A stretch of DNA of 14,882 bases from Coemansia sp. RSA 922 (GCA_027577415.1 JANBQS010000597.1:1-14882), one strand, 5' to 3'; positions 7,562 through 14,882 are shown, counted from the stretch's first letter. Numbers and translations are program-made. Notes: a model not told the origin generated them from the letters alone.

Positions 7562-8131
7562 TATGCGTGTTTTTTGCCCTAAAAATTGTAAATATTTAAA
7601 TAAATAAAATGTAGAATAAGGAAAAAAGAAAAAGAAAGGAGGGTAGGGATTCCTGCCATTATTTTTTATACCACTGGGACCTTTTTTTTTTTCCTCTTTT
7701 TTTTTCTCAAGAAAAAAGTGGTTTCCGAGAGCGTTAAAGCCTAGTACAGGCCGATTCAAAGAAAGTTGGCAAAGGGATAACGTCATTGCTGTGTTGGTTG
7801 GGGGATGACTGCAGCATTTGCTTTGGAAACTCAAAAAGGACCTTTTTAAATTTAACTGAACCCCCCTCTCCCTACTTTTTTCTCAAGAACATATTGTACT
7901 AGGCAGGATGTGAGGGACATATGGCAAGCCGATTAGACAACTTGCATTGTTTGGGCCGGATCATATGTCAAAATATTCCCAGACATTGTTTATTCACTGG
8001 CGCCTTGCATGTGCATTACTTTTATTCAGCAAACCGACTAGTGCTCCTTCTGCTTCTCTATAGCTCATGTAAACACTTTTTTTTTCCACTTTCTTTTATA
8101 CTGAACTATTGTTTTTTCTCTAGCTTTTGCC
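7562..8131. promoter_or_regulatory. Divergent intergenic region between the CaaX-protein gene and the XDH-like gene
   Basis: This holds the promoters of both divergent genes. It contains long T tracts (about 7682-7692, 7697-7705) and a repeated tttttctcaagaa (7701-7713 and 7877-7889, same orientation). I looked for paired UaY-type sites (TCGG-N6-CCGA), known upstream of Aspergillus purine genes, and saw none; a single GATAA occurs at 7775. A pyrimidine-rich stretch runs straight up to the XDH-like ATG and may be an intron end (separate entry). Confidence 0.45.
8069..8123 (+). other. Possible 55-base leader intron just before the XDH-like start
   Basis: GTAAAC at 8069 could serve as a donor. 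ACTGAAC near 8100-8106 is an imperfect branch site 17-18 bases before the end, and a T-rich run ends in CTCTAG at 8123. The size suits fungal introns. Removing it would join the frame opened by ATG 7921 to the XDH-like ATG at 8132 without a shift, adding 52 residues. A simple 5' UTR intron, or no intron, is equally possible. Confidence 0.3.
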
Positions 8132-11100
8132 ATGTCGCTCTCTTCTTCAGTCGCTCTACATGGGTGTAGCATCTTGTTCTATCTGAACGGACAGCGCGTA
8201 GTCGTGGACCAGCCAGACCTGGATATGACGCTTTTGCAGTACTTGCGTAGCACTGGACTTACCGGCACAAAGCTCGGTTGCGGTGAGGGCGGGTGCGGTG
8301 CCTGCACAGTAATGATATCGCGGTACGATATCGACGAGTCACGTATTATCCACGCCTCTGTCAACGCCTGCCTATGCCCCCTAGCGACGGTCGACGGCAA
8401 GCATGTAACCACAGTGGAGGGGCTAGGAACTTCGGCGCGACCCCACCCAGTGCAAGAGCGTATTGCTCTTTTGCACGGCTCACAGTGTGGGTTCTGTACT
8501 CCTGGATTCGTCATGTCCCTGTATACGTTGTTGCGCAACAACCCTAATCCGACTGAACATGAGATCGAGGAGTGCTTTGACGGCAATTTGTGTCGTTGTA
8601 CTGGGTACAGGCCGATTCTCGACGCGGCAAAGACCTTTGCTGATATGGCGTGGAAGCAAGGAACTGTCGCTGCTGATGGTTTGGTTCATATTACAGAGCC
8701 AAAGACTAAGGGCGGATGTGGTATTGACGGATGCTGCAAGCTACAAAAGAGCCCAGATGCTGAGGTGGCCAATGGCAGCTCGGCTATTGTTCATGATCCG
8801 ACCAAGGCTCCGACATCCATTACTAGTGGCTGCAGCAAGGGCCTAGAGTCTGACAGCGGGTGTTGCAAGTCGCAAAAGCGGCACAACAGCGGCGTAGCAG
8901 AATGCAAAGCTGTCAACCAGGCGGAGGCAGACAAGGCAGCAGTCATCTCCAAGTTCCAGAGGTACGATCCAACGCAGGATCTGATATTCCCACCATTCCT
9001 GATCCGCTACGCCAAGCGCACGACCAGTGAATCTGAACCTCAACTGCGCCCGTTGGATATCACGTCTACCGACCCTCATTCCTGGTGCAAGCGCTATCTC
9101 CGACCACTGACGCTCAGCGGACTGCTTGCCGCTTTGGAGCAATACCCCGACGCAAAACTCGTGGCGGGTAACAGCAGAGTAGGCATAGATATTAAACTCA
9201 AGCGGTCCAGATTTGCTACCCAGATTTACGTTAACGATATTCCAGAACTACGCCAGATCAGCGAGACACCCGAGGGTATTACTTTTGGAGCCAATATTAC
9301 AATGGCGCGGTTTGAACGGATACTCGATAATTTTGGTGCTAAATACGGGGCGCAGCGGACTCAGAGTCTGGCGGCATTGTGTGAGAACTTGCGCTACATT
9401 GCTGGCAGTCAGATCCGCAACGTAGCTACTATTGCCGGCAACATTGTCACTGCCTCTCCTATTTCCGATCTCAATCCAGTGTTCCTTGCCGCTGGAGCCA
9501 CTCTGACTCTGGCGTCTGCGAGTGGCGAGCGTTGTGTGCCCATGTCAGAGTTCTTTTTGGGATACCGCCGCACGGCCATACAGCAAGGCGAGGTGCTGGT
9601 GTCGGTGACTGTGCCGTTCAATGTCGAGGGCGAAGTCATCAGGGCGTTCAAGCAAGCCAAGCGCAAGGAAGACGATATTGCCATCGTCACTTGTGGGCTT
9701 AGAGTCAGAGTCGACGAGAACCAGCGCGTAGTAGACGCTGCTTTCGCCTACGGTGGCGTAGCGCCGACAACTGTACTGGCTCATGTAACGGCTAAGGCGG
9801 CGGTGGGTGGCACTTGGGGCGACCGCTCAGTGCTTGACCGCGTACTAGGCGCATGCCAACAGGAGTTGCAGTTGGATTTTGCGGCTCCAGGTGGTATGGC
9901 AGAGTATCGTATGGCGTTGACGACAAGTTTCCTCTTCAAGTTTTGGGCTGTCTCTTGTAGCGCCCTAAGTATTGCCTGTGCCGAATCACCTTTGGCCTAT
10001 GAGTTGAACGAGGAGCGGGTGGTGTCAAAGGCTCGCCAAGAGTACGCATCTGTGAAAGATCGTGCCATTGTCGGCAAGGGCGTGGCGCACTTGGCAGCGC
10101 TCAAGCACGCGACGGGAGAGGCGCGGTATGTCGACGATATGCCAGCTCTAGCAGGCGAGTTGCACGTGGGCCTGGTTCTGTCGACGCGCGCTCATGCCCG
10201 CATTCTCAGCATCGACGCGGAACCGGCGTTGGCTCTTTCGGGTGTGGTGCGGGTTTTGACGGCACGAGATGTGCCAGGCGAGAACCACTGGAATCTTTTC
10301 AAAGACGAGGAAATTCTGCCGACCGACACTGTGCACTACTACGGACAGCCGCTGGCCTTGGTACTAGCGACCACGAGAAAATTGGCTCAAGATGCTGCAC
10401 GCCTAGTCTCCGTCTCTTATGAAGACCTGCCAGCAGTGCTTTCAATCCGCGATGCTGTAGCAAAGTCGTCGTTCTACGATGAATCGCGGCAGCTTGTTAA
10501 CGGCGACGTTGACGCTGCACTAGCTGCTGCCGATCTGGTATTGGAGGGAGAGTCGTATTGCGGCGGACAAGAGCATTTTTATATGGAGACCATGGGCGCT
10601 GTCGCCGTGCCCAAGGGAGAGGACGGCGAGATGGACGTGTTTGCTACAACACAGAATCCTACAGGAGTCCAAATGGCCATCGCTGAGGTGCTTGGGGTAC
10701 CCGCTAGTCGCATCGTATGCCGCATCAAGCGCATGGGTGGCGGGTTTGGCGGCAAGGAGTCTCGGTCCGTACCCATCGCTGCCTTTGCTGCGCTTGGTGC
10801 TCACCATACAGGCCGGTCTGTGCGTATCGCCCTTGATCGCAACGAAGATATGCAGACATCGGGTCAGCGCCACCCGTTCTACAGCAAGTGGTCGGTGGGT
10901 GTGACAAAGGAGGGTCGGATCTTGGGTTTGCGTGCTCGTGTCTACTCTAATGGCGGGTTCTCTCACGACCTCTCTATCAGTGTGATGGGACACGCTTTAG
11001 GACATCTCGATAACTGCTACCGCATCCCAGCTACCGACTTTGTGGGCCGCATCTGCCGCACAAACACGCAGTCCAATACCGCGTTCCGCAGTTTTGGCGC

Positions 11101-12358
11101 CTGTCAGGCCATGTTCCTCTCCGAATCCATGTTGTGCGAGGTAGCCGACCGCCTGGGCCTGGCCGTCGAAACCATGCGTGAGATCAATATGTACCAGCCT
11201 GGAGACGTCACTCCGTTCTCGCAGAAGCTGGACGGCTGGAATGTACCGCTGATGTGGGATCAGCTCAAGGCCAAAGCCCAGTACGACGAGCGACGTCAGG
11301 CTGTCGACGAGTTTAACAAGCGTTCGACTCATCGCAAGCGTGGATTGACTATGCTGCCAACCAGATTTGGCACTTCGTTCGACGTCAAGCACCTTAATCA
11401 AGGCATGGCCCTAGTACATGTGTATATGGATGGCTCAGTACTTGTAGCTCATGGCGGTACTGAAATGGGCCAAGGCTTACATACGAAGATGGCTATGGTG
11501 GCGGCAGAGACCTTGGAGCTACCGCTAGAGTCGATTTTCATCAGCGAGACTGCTACCAACGCTGTCGCTAATACGTCGCCAACTGCTGCCTCTATTTCTT
11601 CTGACCTCAACGGATATGCTGTCTACAACGCATGTAAGGAACTAGCTGACCGTCTGCGGCCTTACCGCGAGCGTATGGTGGGTGACTCGTTTGCTAAAAT
11701 TGCAAAGGCAGCTTACTTGGATCGCTGTAACTTGACTGCTACGGGCCACTACCAGACGCCCGACGTTGGCTATGACTGGGACAAGAACGAAGGGCTACTG
11801 TACTTCTACTTTACTCAAGGCGTCGCCATCGCCGAAGTAGAACTCGATACGCTTACCGGTGCGCACTCCACATTGCGTGTAGACATAATCATGGACATTG
11901 GCCGGTCTTTGAACAAGGCTATTGACATTGGACAAATCGAGGGCGCGTTTGCTCAGGGCCAGGGGTGGACGACTACTGAGGAATTTTTGTACTTCCCATC
12001 GACCGGTCGTTTGTTTACTACGGGGCCAGGTAACTACAAGATTCCGTCGGCTATGGACATACCGAGGGATTTCCGCGTGGAGTTGTTGGAAGGTGCTGAC
12101 ACGAGTGCGTTAAAGACTATTTTCTCGTCAAAGGGCGTTGGAGAACCACCATTGTTTTTAGGCGCTTCCGTGTTTTTCGCTCTGAGGGACGCTGTATTGG
12201 CCAAGAGACGGCAGGAGGGTGTTAGTGTTCCGTTGTATATGGAGTCGCCGGCTACTCCAGAGATTTTGAGAATGGCTTGTGAAGATCAGTTGGCACAGAT
12301 GGCGCGTATTCCACAGATATTGAAAGATGGAAAGACGCCATTTACTATTCGTATTTAG
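8132..12358 (+). CDS. Xanthine dehydrogenase-family molybdo-flavoenzyme (purine or related N-heterocycle hydroxylase)
   Basis: Family enzymes hydroxylate hypoxanthine/xanthine, or related heterocycles, at a molybdenum centre and pass electrons through two 2Fe-2S clusters and FAD, normally to NAD. The 1,408 residues show cluster I cysteines C50, C55, C58, C80; cluster II C119, C122, C154, C156; a FAD domain (about 305-500) with VAGNSRVGID and IAGNIVTASPISDLNP; and the molybdopterin domain (about 655-1340) with Q841, GGGFGGKE (869-876) and GVGEPPLFLGAS. Against bovine XDH, read from memory, E802 is E876, F914 is F988, F1009 is F1083 and the catalytic E1261 is E1338, all kept. R880 is H954 and T1010 is D1084, so xanthine may not be the best substrate. 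The protein is about 75 residues longer than the bovine enzyme, mostly in a Cys-rich linker (190-265). The ATG at 8132 gives a normal family N-terminus. No C-terminal SKL-type peroxisomal signal is present (ends TIRI), so it is probably cytosolic. No intron interrupts it. Confidence 0.93.
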   Translation: MSLSSSVALHGCSILFYLNGQRVVVDQPDLDMTLLQYLRSTGLTGTKLGCGEGGCGACTVMISRYDIDESRIIHASVNACLCPLATVDGKHVTTVEGLGTSARPHPVQERIALLHGSQCGFCTPGFVMSLYTLLRNNPNPTEHEIEECFDGNLCRCTGYRPILDAAKTFADMAWKQGTVAADGLVHITEPKTKGGCGIDGCCKLQKSPDAEVANGSSAIVHDPTKAPTSITSGCSKGLESDSGCCKSQKRHNSGVAECKAVNQAEADKAAVISKFQRYDPTQDLIFPPFLIRYAKRTTSESEPQLRPLDITSTDPHSWCKRYLRPLTLSGLLAALEQYPDAKLVAGNSRVGIDIKLKRSRFATQIYVNDIPELRQISETPEGITFGANITMARFERILDNFGAKYGAQRTQSLAALCENLRYIAGSQIRNVATIAGNIVTASPISDLNPVFLAAGATLTLASASGERCVPMSEFFLGYRRTAIQQGEVLVSVTVPFNVEGEVIRAFKQAKRKEDDIAIVTCGLRVRVDENQRVVDAAFAYGGVAPTTVLAHVTAKAAVGGTWGDRSVLDRVLGACQQELQLDFAAPGGMAEYRMALTTSFLFKFWAVSCSALSIACAESPLAYELNEERVVSKARQEYASVKDRAIVGKGVAHLAALKHATGEARYVDDMPALAGELHVGLVLSTRAHARILSIDAEPALALSGVVRVLTARDVPGENHWNLFKDEEILPTDTVHYYGQPLALVLATTRKLAQDAARLVSVSYEDLPAVLSIRDAVAKSSFYDESRQLVNGDVDAALAAADLVLEGESYCGGQEHFYMETMGAVAVPKGEDGEMDVFATTQNPTGVQMAIAEVLGVPASRIVCRIKRMGGGFGGKESRSVPIAAFAALGAHHTGRSVRIALDRNEDMQTSGQRHPFYSKWSVGVTKEGRILGLRARVYSNGGFSHDLSISVMGHALGHLDNCYRIPATDFVGRICRTNTQSNTAFRSFGACQAMFLSESMLCEVADRLGLAVETMREINMYQPGDVTPFSQKLDGWNVPLMWDQLKAKAQYDERRQAVDEFNKRSTHRKRGLTMLPTRFGTSFDVKHLNQGMALVHVYMDGSVLVAHGGTEMGQGLHTKMAMVAAETLELPLESIFISETATNAVANTSPTAASISSDLNGYAVYNACKELADRLRPYRERMVGDSFAKIAKAAYLDRCNLTATGHYQTPDVGYDWDKNEGLLYFYFTQGVAIAEVELDTLTGAHSTLRVDIIMDIGRSLNKAIDIGQIEGAFAQGQGWTTTEEFLYFPSTGRLFTTGPGNYKIPSAMDIPRDFRVELLEGADTSALKTIFSSKGVGEPPLFLGASVFFALRDAVLAKRRQEGVSVPLYMESPATPEILRMACEDQLAQMARIPQILKDGKTPFTIRI

Positions 12359-12924
12359 TAAAAAATATATATATATTGTTAATGTATTGGTTTTTTATTT
12401 GGGCTCACTCCATGAAACTCATTCTAGTATTTCGCCAGTACTGTCTTGGCACGGAAAGGATTTTTTCTTTTCTTTTCTTTTCTTTTCTTTTGCTGACTGA
12501 ATTTTTTTTTTTTTGTATTAAGAAAAAACTAAGAATAGAAAAGAACACCATGGAAACTAAAGTCCAGAAAAAAAAATTGTTTCAGAAAATGCAAAAAAAG
12601 TGCTTAGCAAGTATTTGAGACGAGCTGGCAGCACTGTTGGATTTGGTGGAAGAACATTCTTTTTCACGGAGTTGCCTTTGAAAAAATAACTACAAAAGAA
12701 AAGATTTTATTGCCGTTGATTGCAGGCTTGCTTTTAAGAAAGGAGCAATAGTAAAAAAATTGAGAATACTTGCTGTTGGCAAGACTTTAGAGCAAATTGG
12801 GCATGACATGCATCGACACCTATTGGAGGATTTTTTTTCTCGCTTCTCGATTGTTTGCAGTCAGAGCATCCATCTTGCTCGCAGACAACGACGCTCTGGG
12901 GAGGAATGTGTGTCCTCGCCCACA
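12359..12924. other. Low-complexity intergenic region 3' of the XDH-like gene
   Basis: No supportable gene was found. It starts with an AT-rich stretch (aaaaaatatatatatat, from 12359) likely to contain the polyadenylation signal of the XDH-like gene. A TTTTC microsatellite and A/T homopolymers follow, then about 300 bases of unremarkable sequence leading to the TATA box of the first ubiquitin-like gene. The open frames here (for example 12376-12618) are made of homopolymer codons. Confidence 0.5.
12463..12491. repeat. TTTTC microsatellite, about six units
   Basis: Direct reading shows five perfect TTTTC units followed by TTTT. It is a simple repeat in the spacer after the XDH-like gene, likely variable in length between strains. 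Confidence 0.85.
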
Positions 12925-12993
12925 TATAAAAGAAGAGCAAAAATGGCTATTCTCATTGCTATATTTTCTCCTCAGTACACTTTCACCCACATT
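12925..12993 (+). promoter_or_regulatory. TATA box and conserved leader of the first ubiquitin-like gene
   Basis: TATAAA at 12925-12930 lies 109 bases before the ATG at 13034. It is followed by an A/G-rich stretch and then a block (12961-12993) including tctcctcagtacac that is almost identical in the paralogue. The distance from this block to the start codon is the same in both copies (69 bases from the ttt before ctcctcag). An ATG at 12943 lies close behind the TATA box, is not frame-conserved between copies and probably precedes the transcription start. The ctcctcag could be an initiator or a splice acceptor; the sequence does not decide. Confidence 0.45.
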
Positions 12994-13033
12994 ATTTTCG
13001 ATATTCTACAAACTTATAGCCTGATTGATTCCA

Positions 13034-13339
13034 ATGACCACTAAATATTATCCAGCTTTCCGCCTGATGGATGACAATGCTATCCAGGGCAATTTTTTTG
13101 TGTACAATGAGAACCAGGCGCTCGGAGGATATACTCAAGTTCCGCTTACGATAGATGAAAACACCACCATAGAACATGTAAAAAGGGATATAAGAATATT
13201 ATACGCGAAAAGTTTCAATATGACCAACTATACAATAACGATTTATGATGCTCACCCTGACAATGGAGGAAAAATGGTTGATAGTGGTCTTGTTGATCCC
13301 AAGGTGAAGTATTACTTCGGTTGGACACCATCTGCTTAG
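13034..13339 (+). CDS. Small ubiquitin-like (beta-grasp) protein, paralogue 1
   Basis: The 101-residue product has a ubiquitin-like pattern: a first strand pair, then PLTIDENTTIEHVKRDI (37-53), which mirrors ubiquitin's strand 2 and helix 1 (a D/E-N/D-T-IE-VK-I pattern), and a C-terminal ITIYDAHPDNGG...VKYYFGW that mirrors strands 3-5. There is no C-terminal di-glycine, so conjugation like ubiquitin is not expected, and no signal peptide. The ATG at 13034 matches the start of the paralogue at 14109; the frame also runs back to a TTG at 13025, which is not a likely fungal start. The function is unknown. The assignment rests on pattern and would need structure prediction. Base composition is AT-rich, unlike the XDH-like gene. 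Confidence 0.65.
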   Translation: MTTKYYPAFRLMDDNAIQGNFFVYNENQALGGYTQVPLTIDENTTIEHVKRDIRILYAKSFNMTNYTITIYDAHPDNGGKMVDSGLVDPKVKYYFGWTPSA

Positions 13340-13490
13340 TCAATGTGTAATAAGCGTCGACTTGAAAATTGTCGATGCCTCTCTGCTTTTCGAAGAGATA
13401 CAAGCAACTTGCGGTTACATCAAAGTTGAACTCTATCTTTAGCAATAGTTTAATGACCTAGTTGTATTTATTAACATACTAGCTACTACT

Positions 13491-14002
13491 TGATTTCACT
13501 CAATACACTTTTTGGTATCCTTGATACTGCCTTATTCTCTCTAGGATTTGGTTTAATTAATCAACTCCTTTTTTACACATCCGCAATGGGAGTATCGCGG
13601 CAATGAGAAGTGTCCTTCTCTGAATTGGTGGACAGCATGCTTGCTCACAAAGCTTTCTTTGAAAAACAGCGGGAAAAGGGATCCAGTCTTTGCGGTGTTC
13701 ACGGGTTTGCCTTCTTATAAAGCAATTGATTATGTAATAATGCGATAGTTCTTAGGTAATTGTGAACCTCGCCTATTTGTTTTTGTTGTCATGATGTGCT
13801 CAGAGCGCTTTGTTAAAAGGTTGGGCAGGCACTGTCGAGTAGCAAGGGAACAAAAGCAAATCTGCTGTCTAGAGCCCTACACGTCAATATTACAGCATTG
13901 ACGTCAAAGAGAAACACTAATTACTCTGGTCTGAGGTCATTCTGTGACGTAGTCCTTCCTCGCAATCGACGAAAGCTGGACAATAGCACATCCTAGTTTT
14001 AA
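13491..14002. other. Spacer between the two ubiquitin-like genes
   Basis: No gene was seen. The stretch is mixed-composition DNA with scattered stops in all frames. It contains an inverted repeat with TGACGTCA (13881-13906, separate entry) and a second TGACGT at 13944-13949. These may be bZIP-type sites for the downstream gene, though nothing equivalent was noticed before the upstream copy. Confidence 0.45.
13881..13906. promoter_or_regulatory. Inverted repeat overlapping a palindromic TGACGTCA site
   Basis: acgtcaat (13881-13888) and attgacgt (13897-13904) are perfect inverted 8-base arms around an 8-base spacer. The right arm sits in TGACGTCA (13899-13906), the classical CRE/bZIP palindrome. 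It lies about 100 bases before the TATA-like element of the second ubiquitin-like gene. A role as a bZIP operator is inference. Confidence 0.35.
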
Positions 14003-14068
14003 TATAAGATAAGAGAAAATGGCCGCCTGTTTTCCATATTTTCTCCTCAGTACACTTTTACCCACATT
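14003..14068 (+). promoter_or_regulatory. TATA-like box and conserved leader of the second ubiquitin-like gene
   Basis: TATAAG at 14003-14008 lies 106 bases before the ATG at 14109, matching the placement in the first copy. The block 14036-14068 is the near-identical leader. An ATG at 14019 opens a 26-codon hydrophobic frame that stops at 14099. The downstream part of that frame exists in the other copy too, but without an in-frame ATG behind its TATA box, so I treat it as non-coding. Confidence 0.45.
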
Positions 14069-14108
14069 TTCTCTGACACTACACGCTCTTATAGCTTGAT
14101 CGATTCAA

Positions 14109-14393
14109 ATGTATAAACTTAGATTAAAGAGTTTGGACGGTGCGAATAAAGGAGATGGCTTATCTTTTACGATTGCTAGTAGTACTACTACTGCAAAGTG
14201 TATAACAACTAAGCTTCATGATTCATTGCATAATACAATGCATGATATCCCAGAGGGTCACATTGTGGTGCTTTATAATGGCCACCCTGATGAGGGTGGA
14301 ATATGTCTTAAAGACAATGATATAGTCGAGTATGGGATGGATTTATACTTTGGCTACCTAGCACCGCCTGCTTACGAACCACAGACTGCTTAG
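14109..14393 (+). CDS. Small ubiquitin-like (beta-grasp) protein, paralogue 2
   Basis: This 94-residue protein is homologous to the one at 13034-13339: both end in a strand, then HPDxGG (59-64 here, 74-79 there), then a YFG strand. Here the ubiquitin-like layout is clear: YKLRLKSLDG (2-11), LSFTIASSTTTAKCITTKL (18-36), IVVLYNGHPDEGG (52-64), LKDNDIVEYGMDLYFGYL (67-84), which follows ubiquitin's strand-helix-strand order including a short turn like its D-Y-N-I segment. There is no di-glycine tail. After the fold the protein carries APPAYEPQTA, containing PPAY (86-89), a match to the PPxY WW-domain ligand that is absent from paralogue 1. The function is unknown and no signal peptide or membrane segment is seen. 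Confidence 0.68.
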   Translation: MYKLRLKSLDGANKGDGLSFTIASSTTTAKCITTKLHDSLHNTMHDIPEGHIVVLYNGHPDEGGICLKDNDIVEYGMDLYFGYLAPPAYEPQTA

Positions 14394-14882
14394 GCAGTGA
14401 ATAGCATGTGCTGATGTGAATGCTGATGATGCCTTTCTGCTATTTGGTTATTCAATGGTGAGTACAAGCAACTCGCATTTATATAGAAGTTGAAACATAC
14501 GTTTAGCAGCAGTTTAATGACCTAGTTTTATTTATTTACATTATAGCTACTTTTTTAATATACTTTTTTTTAGCTGGTGGAAGGTAATGCGCATTGTTTA
14601 TACACTTTTCTATACGTATATCGCACTTCTTGCCACTCAAGCAGCGTTGCACTATAATAGTGTACTTAGTGTCTACATATAAGCCAAATGGTTGGTGTAA
14701 ATCTAATTAGTTATCACAATGTTGGTAACTGATTAGCGCATATCGCGTTTTGAATAGCGGCGATCTTACCAGGCTCAAAAGGAAGAGTAGGTGGAAGGGC
14801 CGCCAGTTTCACGCTGCGCTTTGGGGAGGGAGGGAAATAATTCGCCACGATTGTGAGAAATATTACGGAAGAGTCTGACTGT
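14394..14882. other. 3' flank of the second ubiquitin-like gene and beyond
   Basis: The first 160 bases hold the conserved 3' flank of the duplication. From about 14560 to the end I see no coding frame, RNA gene or repeat worth naming, only AT-rich sequence becoming mixed toward the window end. Confidence 0.5.

Larger units (their letters stand above)
12924..13490 (+). repeat. First copy of a tandem gene duplication
   Basis: This copy comprises TATA box, leader, a small ubiquitin-like gene and 3' flank. It matches the copy at about 14002-14550, roughly 1.07 kb downstream. The best-conserved parts are non-coding: 12961-12993 differs from 14036-14068 at one base in 33, and the 17 bases at 13447-13463 are identical to 14511-14527, with similarity continuing through tattta-tt-acat and tagctact. 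The coding parts align only in short blocks. Confidence 0.8.
14002..14550 (+). repeat. Second copy of the tandem gene duplication
   Basis: This is the partner of 12924-13490 in the same orientation. The shared elements are a TATA-like box (TATAAG 14003-14008), a leader block (14036-14068), the conserved start-codon neighbourhood (gattca/caATG), and 3' flank pieces around tacaagcaact (about 14462-14472) and agtttaatgacctagtt (14511-14527). Confidence 0.8.

Noticed and set aside
7562..7834. N-terminal extension of the CaaX protein up to ATG 7786 or beyond to 7834
   Set aside because: The added residues come from A and T homopolymers giving poly-K and poly-F, the outermost start is TTG, and an ATG at the beginning of the well-composed part is available.
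7921..8169. 82-codon frame before the XDH-like gene
   Set aside because: As an unspliced gene it has no recognisable features and ends inside the XDH-like coding sequence. Only a spliced use as an N-terminal extension seemed worth recording.
12376..12618. 80-codon frame after the XDH-like gene
   Set aside because: It consists mainly of codons from the TTTTC microsatellite and A/T tracts and has no conserved pattern.
12760..13044. Frames running through the promoter and leader of the first ubiquitin-like gene
   Set aside because: They pass across the TATA box, start at unlikely codons or upstream of the probable transcription start, and are not preserved as ATG-initiated frames in the duplicate.
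14019..14099. 26-codon hydrophobic upstream frame (signal-peptide-like) before the second ubiquitin-like gene
   Set aside because: The matching frame in the first copy has no in-frame ATG downstream of its TATA box, and the ATG at 14019 is only about 16 bases from the TATA element, probably before the transcript start.
1..14882. tRNA or rRNA genes, transposons, CRISPR arrays, viral genes
   Set aside because: I saw no cloverleaf-type sequence, transposase or reverse-transcriptase motif, terminal repeat pair or regular repeat-spacer array.

Overview
The window reads as nuclear DNA of a gene-dense, intron-poor fungus. It holds a kinetochore SPC25 gene, a xanthine-dehydrogenase-family gene of eukaryotic type and a very large chromatin protein, each on one uninterrupted reading frame. 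They are separated by short AT-rich spacers full of T tracts. Long intronless genes, and a DNA-methylase fold joined to chromatin-reading modules, would suit an early-diverging fungus (Kickxellomycotina or a neighbouring group). That placement is inference; no sequence here proves the lineage.

Layout. 1-657: T-rich 5' flank. 658-6003 (+): a 1,781-residue protein with four Tudor/chromo-barrel-like modules, two AT-hooks, a ZZ-like finger, an extended PHD, a second ZZ-like finger, a GATA-like finger, an amino-methyltransferase domain of N4/N6 DNA-methylase type and a C-terminal domain that looks like a decayed second copy of the methylase C-lobe. 6037-6906 (-): SPC25, convergent with it and only 33 bases away. 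7133-7561 (-): an unrecognised 142-residue protein ending in a possible CaaX box. 7562-8131: divergent spacer with homopolymer tracts and a possible leader intron. 8132-12358 (+): a 1,408-residue xanthine dehydrogenase-like molybdo-flavoenzyme whose substrate pocket differs from classical XDH at two positions. 12359-12924: low-complexity spacer. 13034-13339 and 14109-14393 (+): two small, diverged, ubiquitin-like paralogues in a tandem duplication whose promoter/leader and 3' flank are better conserved than the coding sequences.

The main candidate for something new is the 658-6003 gene. Its domain order implies an enzyme that reads histone marks and DNA and then methylates DNA, with a methylase core that looks bacterial. 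The catalytic motif is HPPY, neither the SPPY usual for N4-cytosine enzymes nor the DPPW of eukaryotic MT-A70 enzymes. The neighbouring genes do not form an obvious pathway with it; SPC25, the CaaX protein and the XDH look like independent housekeeping or metabolic genes. The duplicated ubiquitin-like genes are a second, smaller point of interest.

No tRNA, rRNA, transposon, CRISPR array or viral gene was recognised. All domain calls come from reading motifs by eye; no database search was run.
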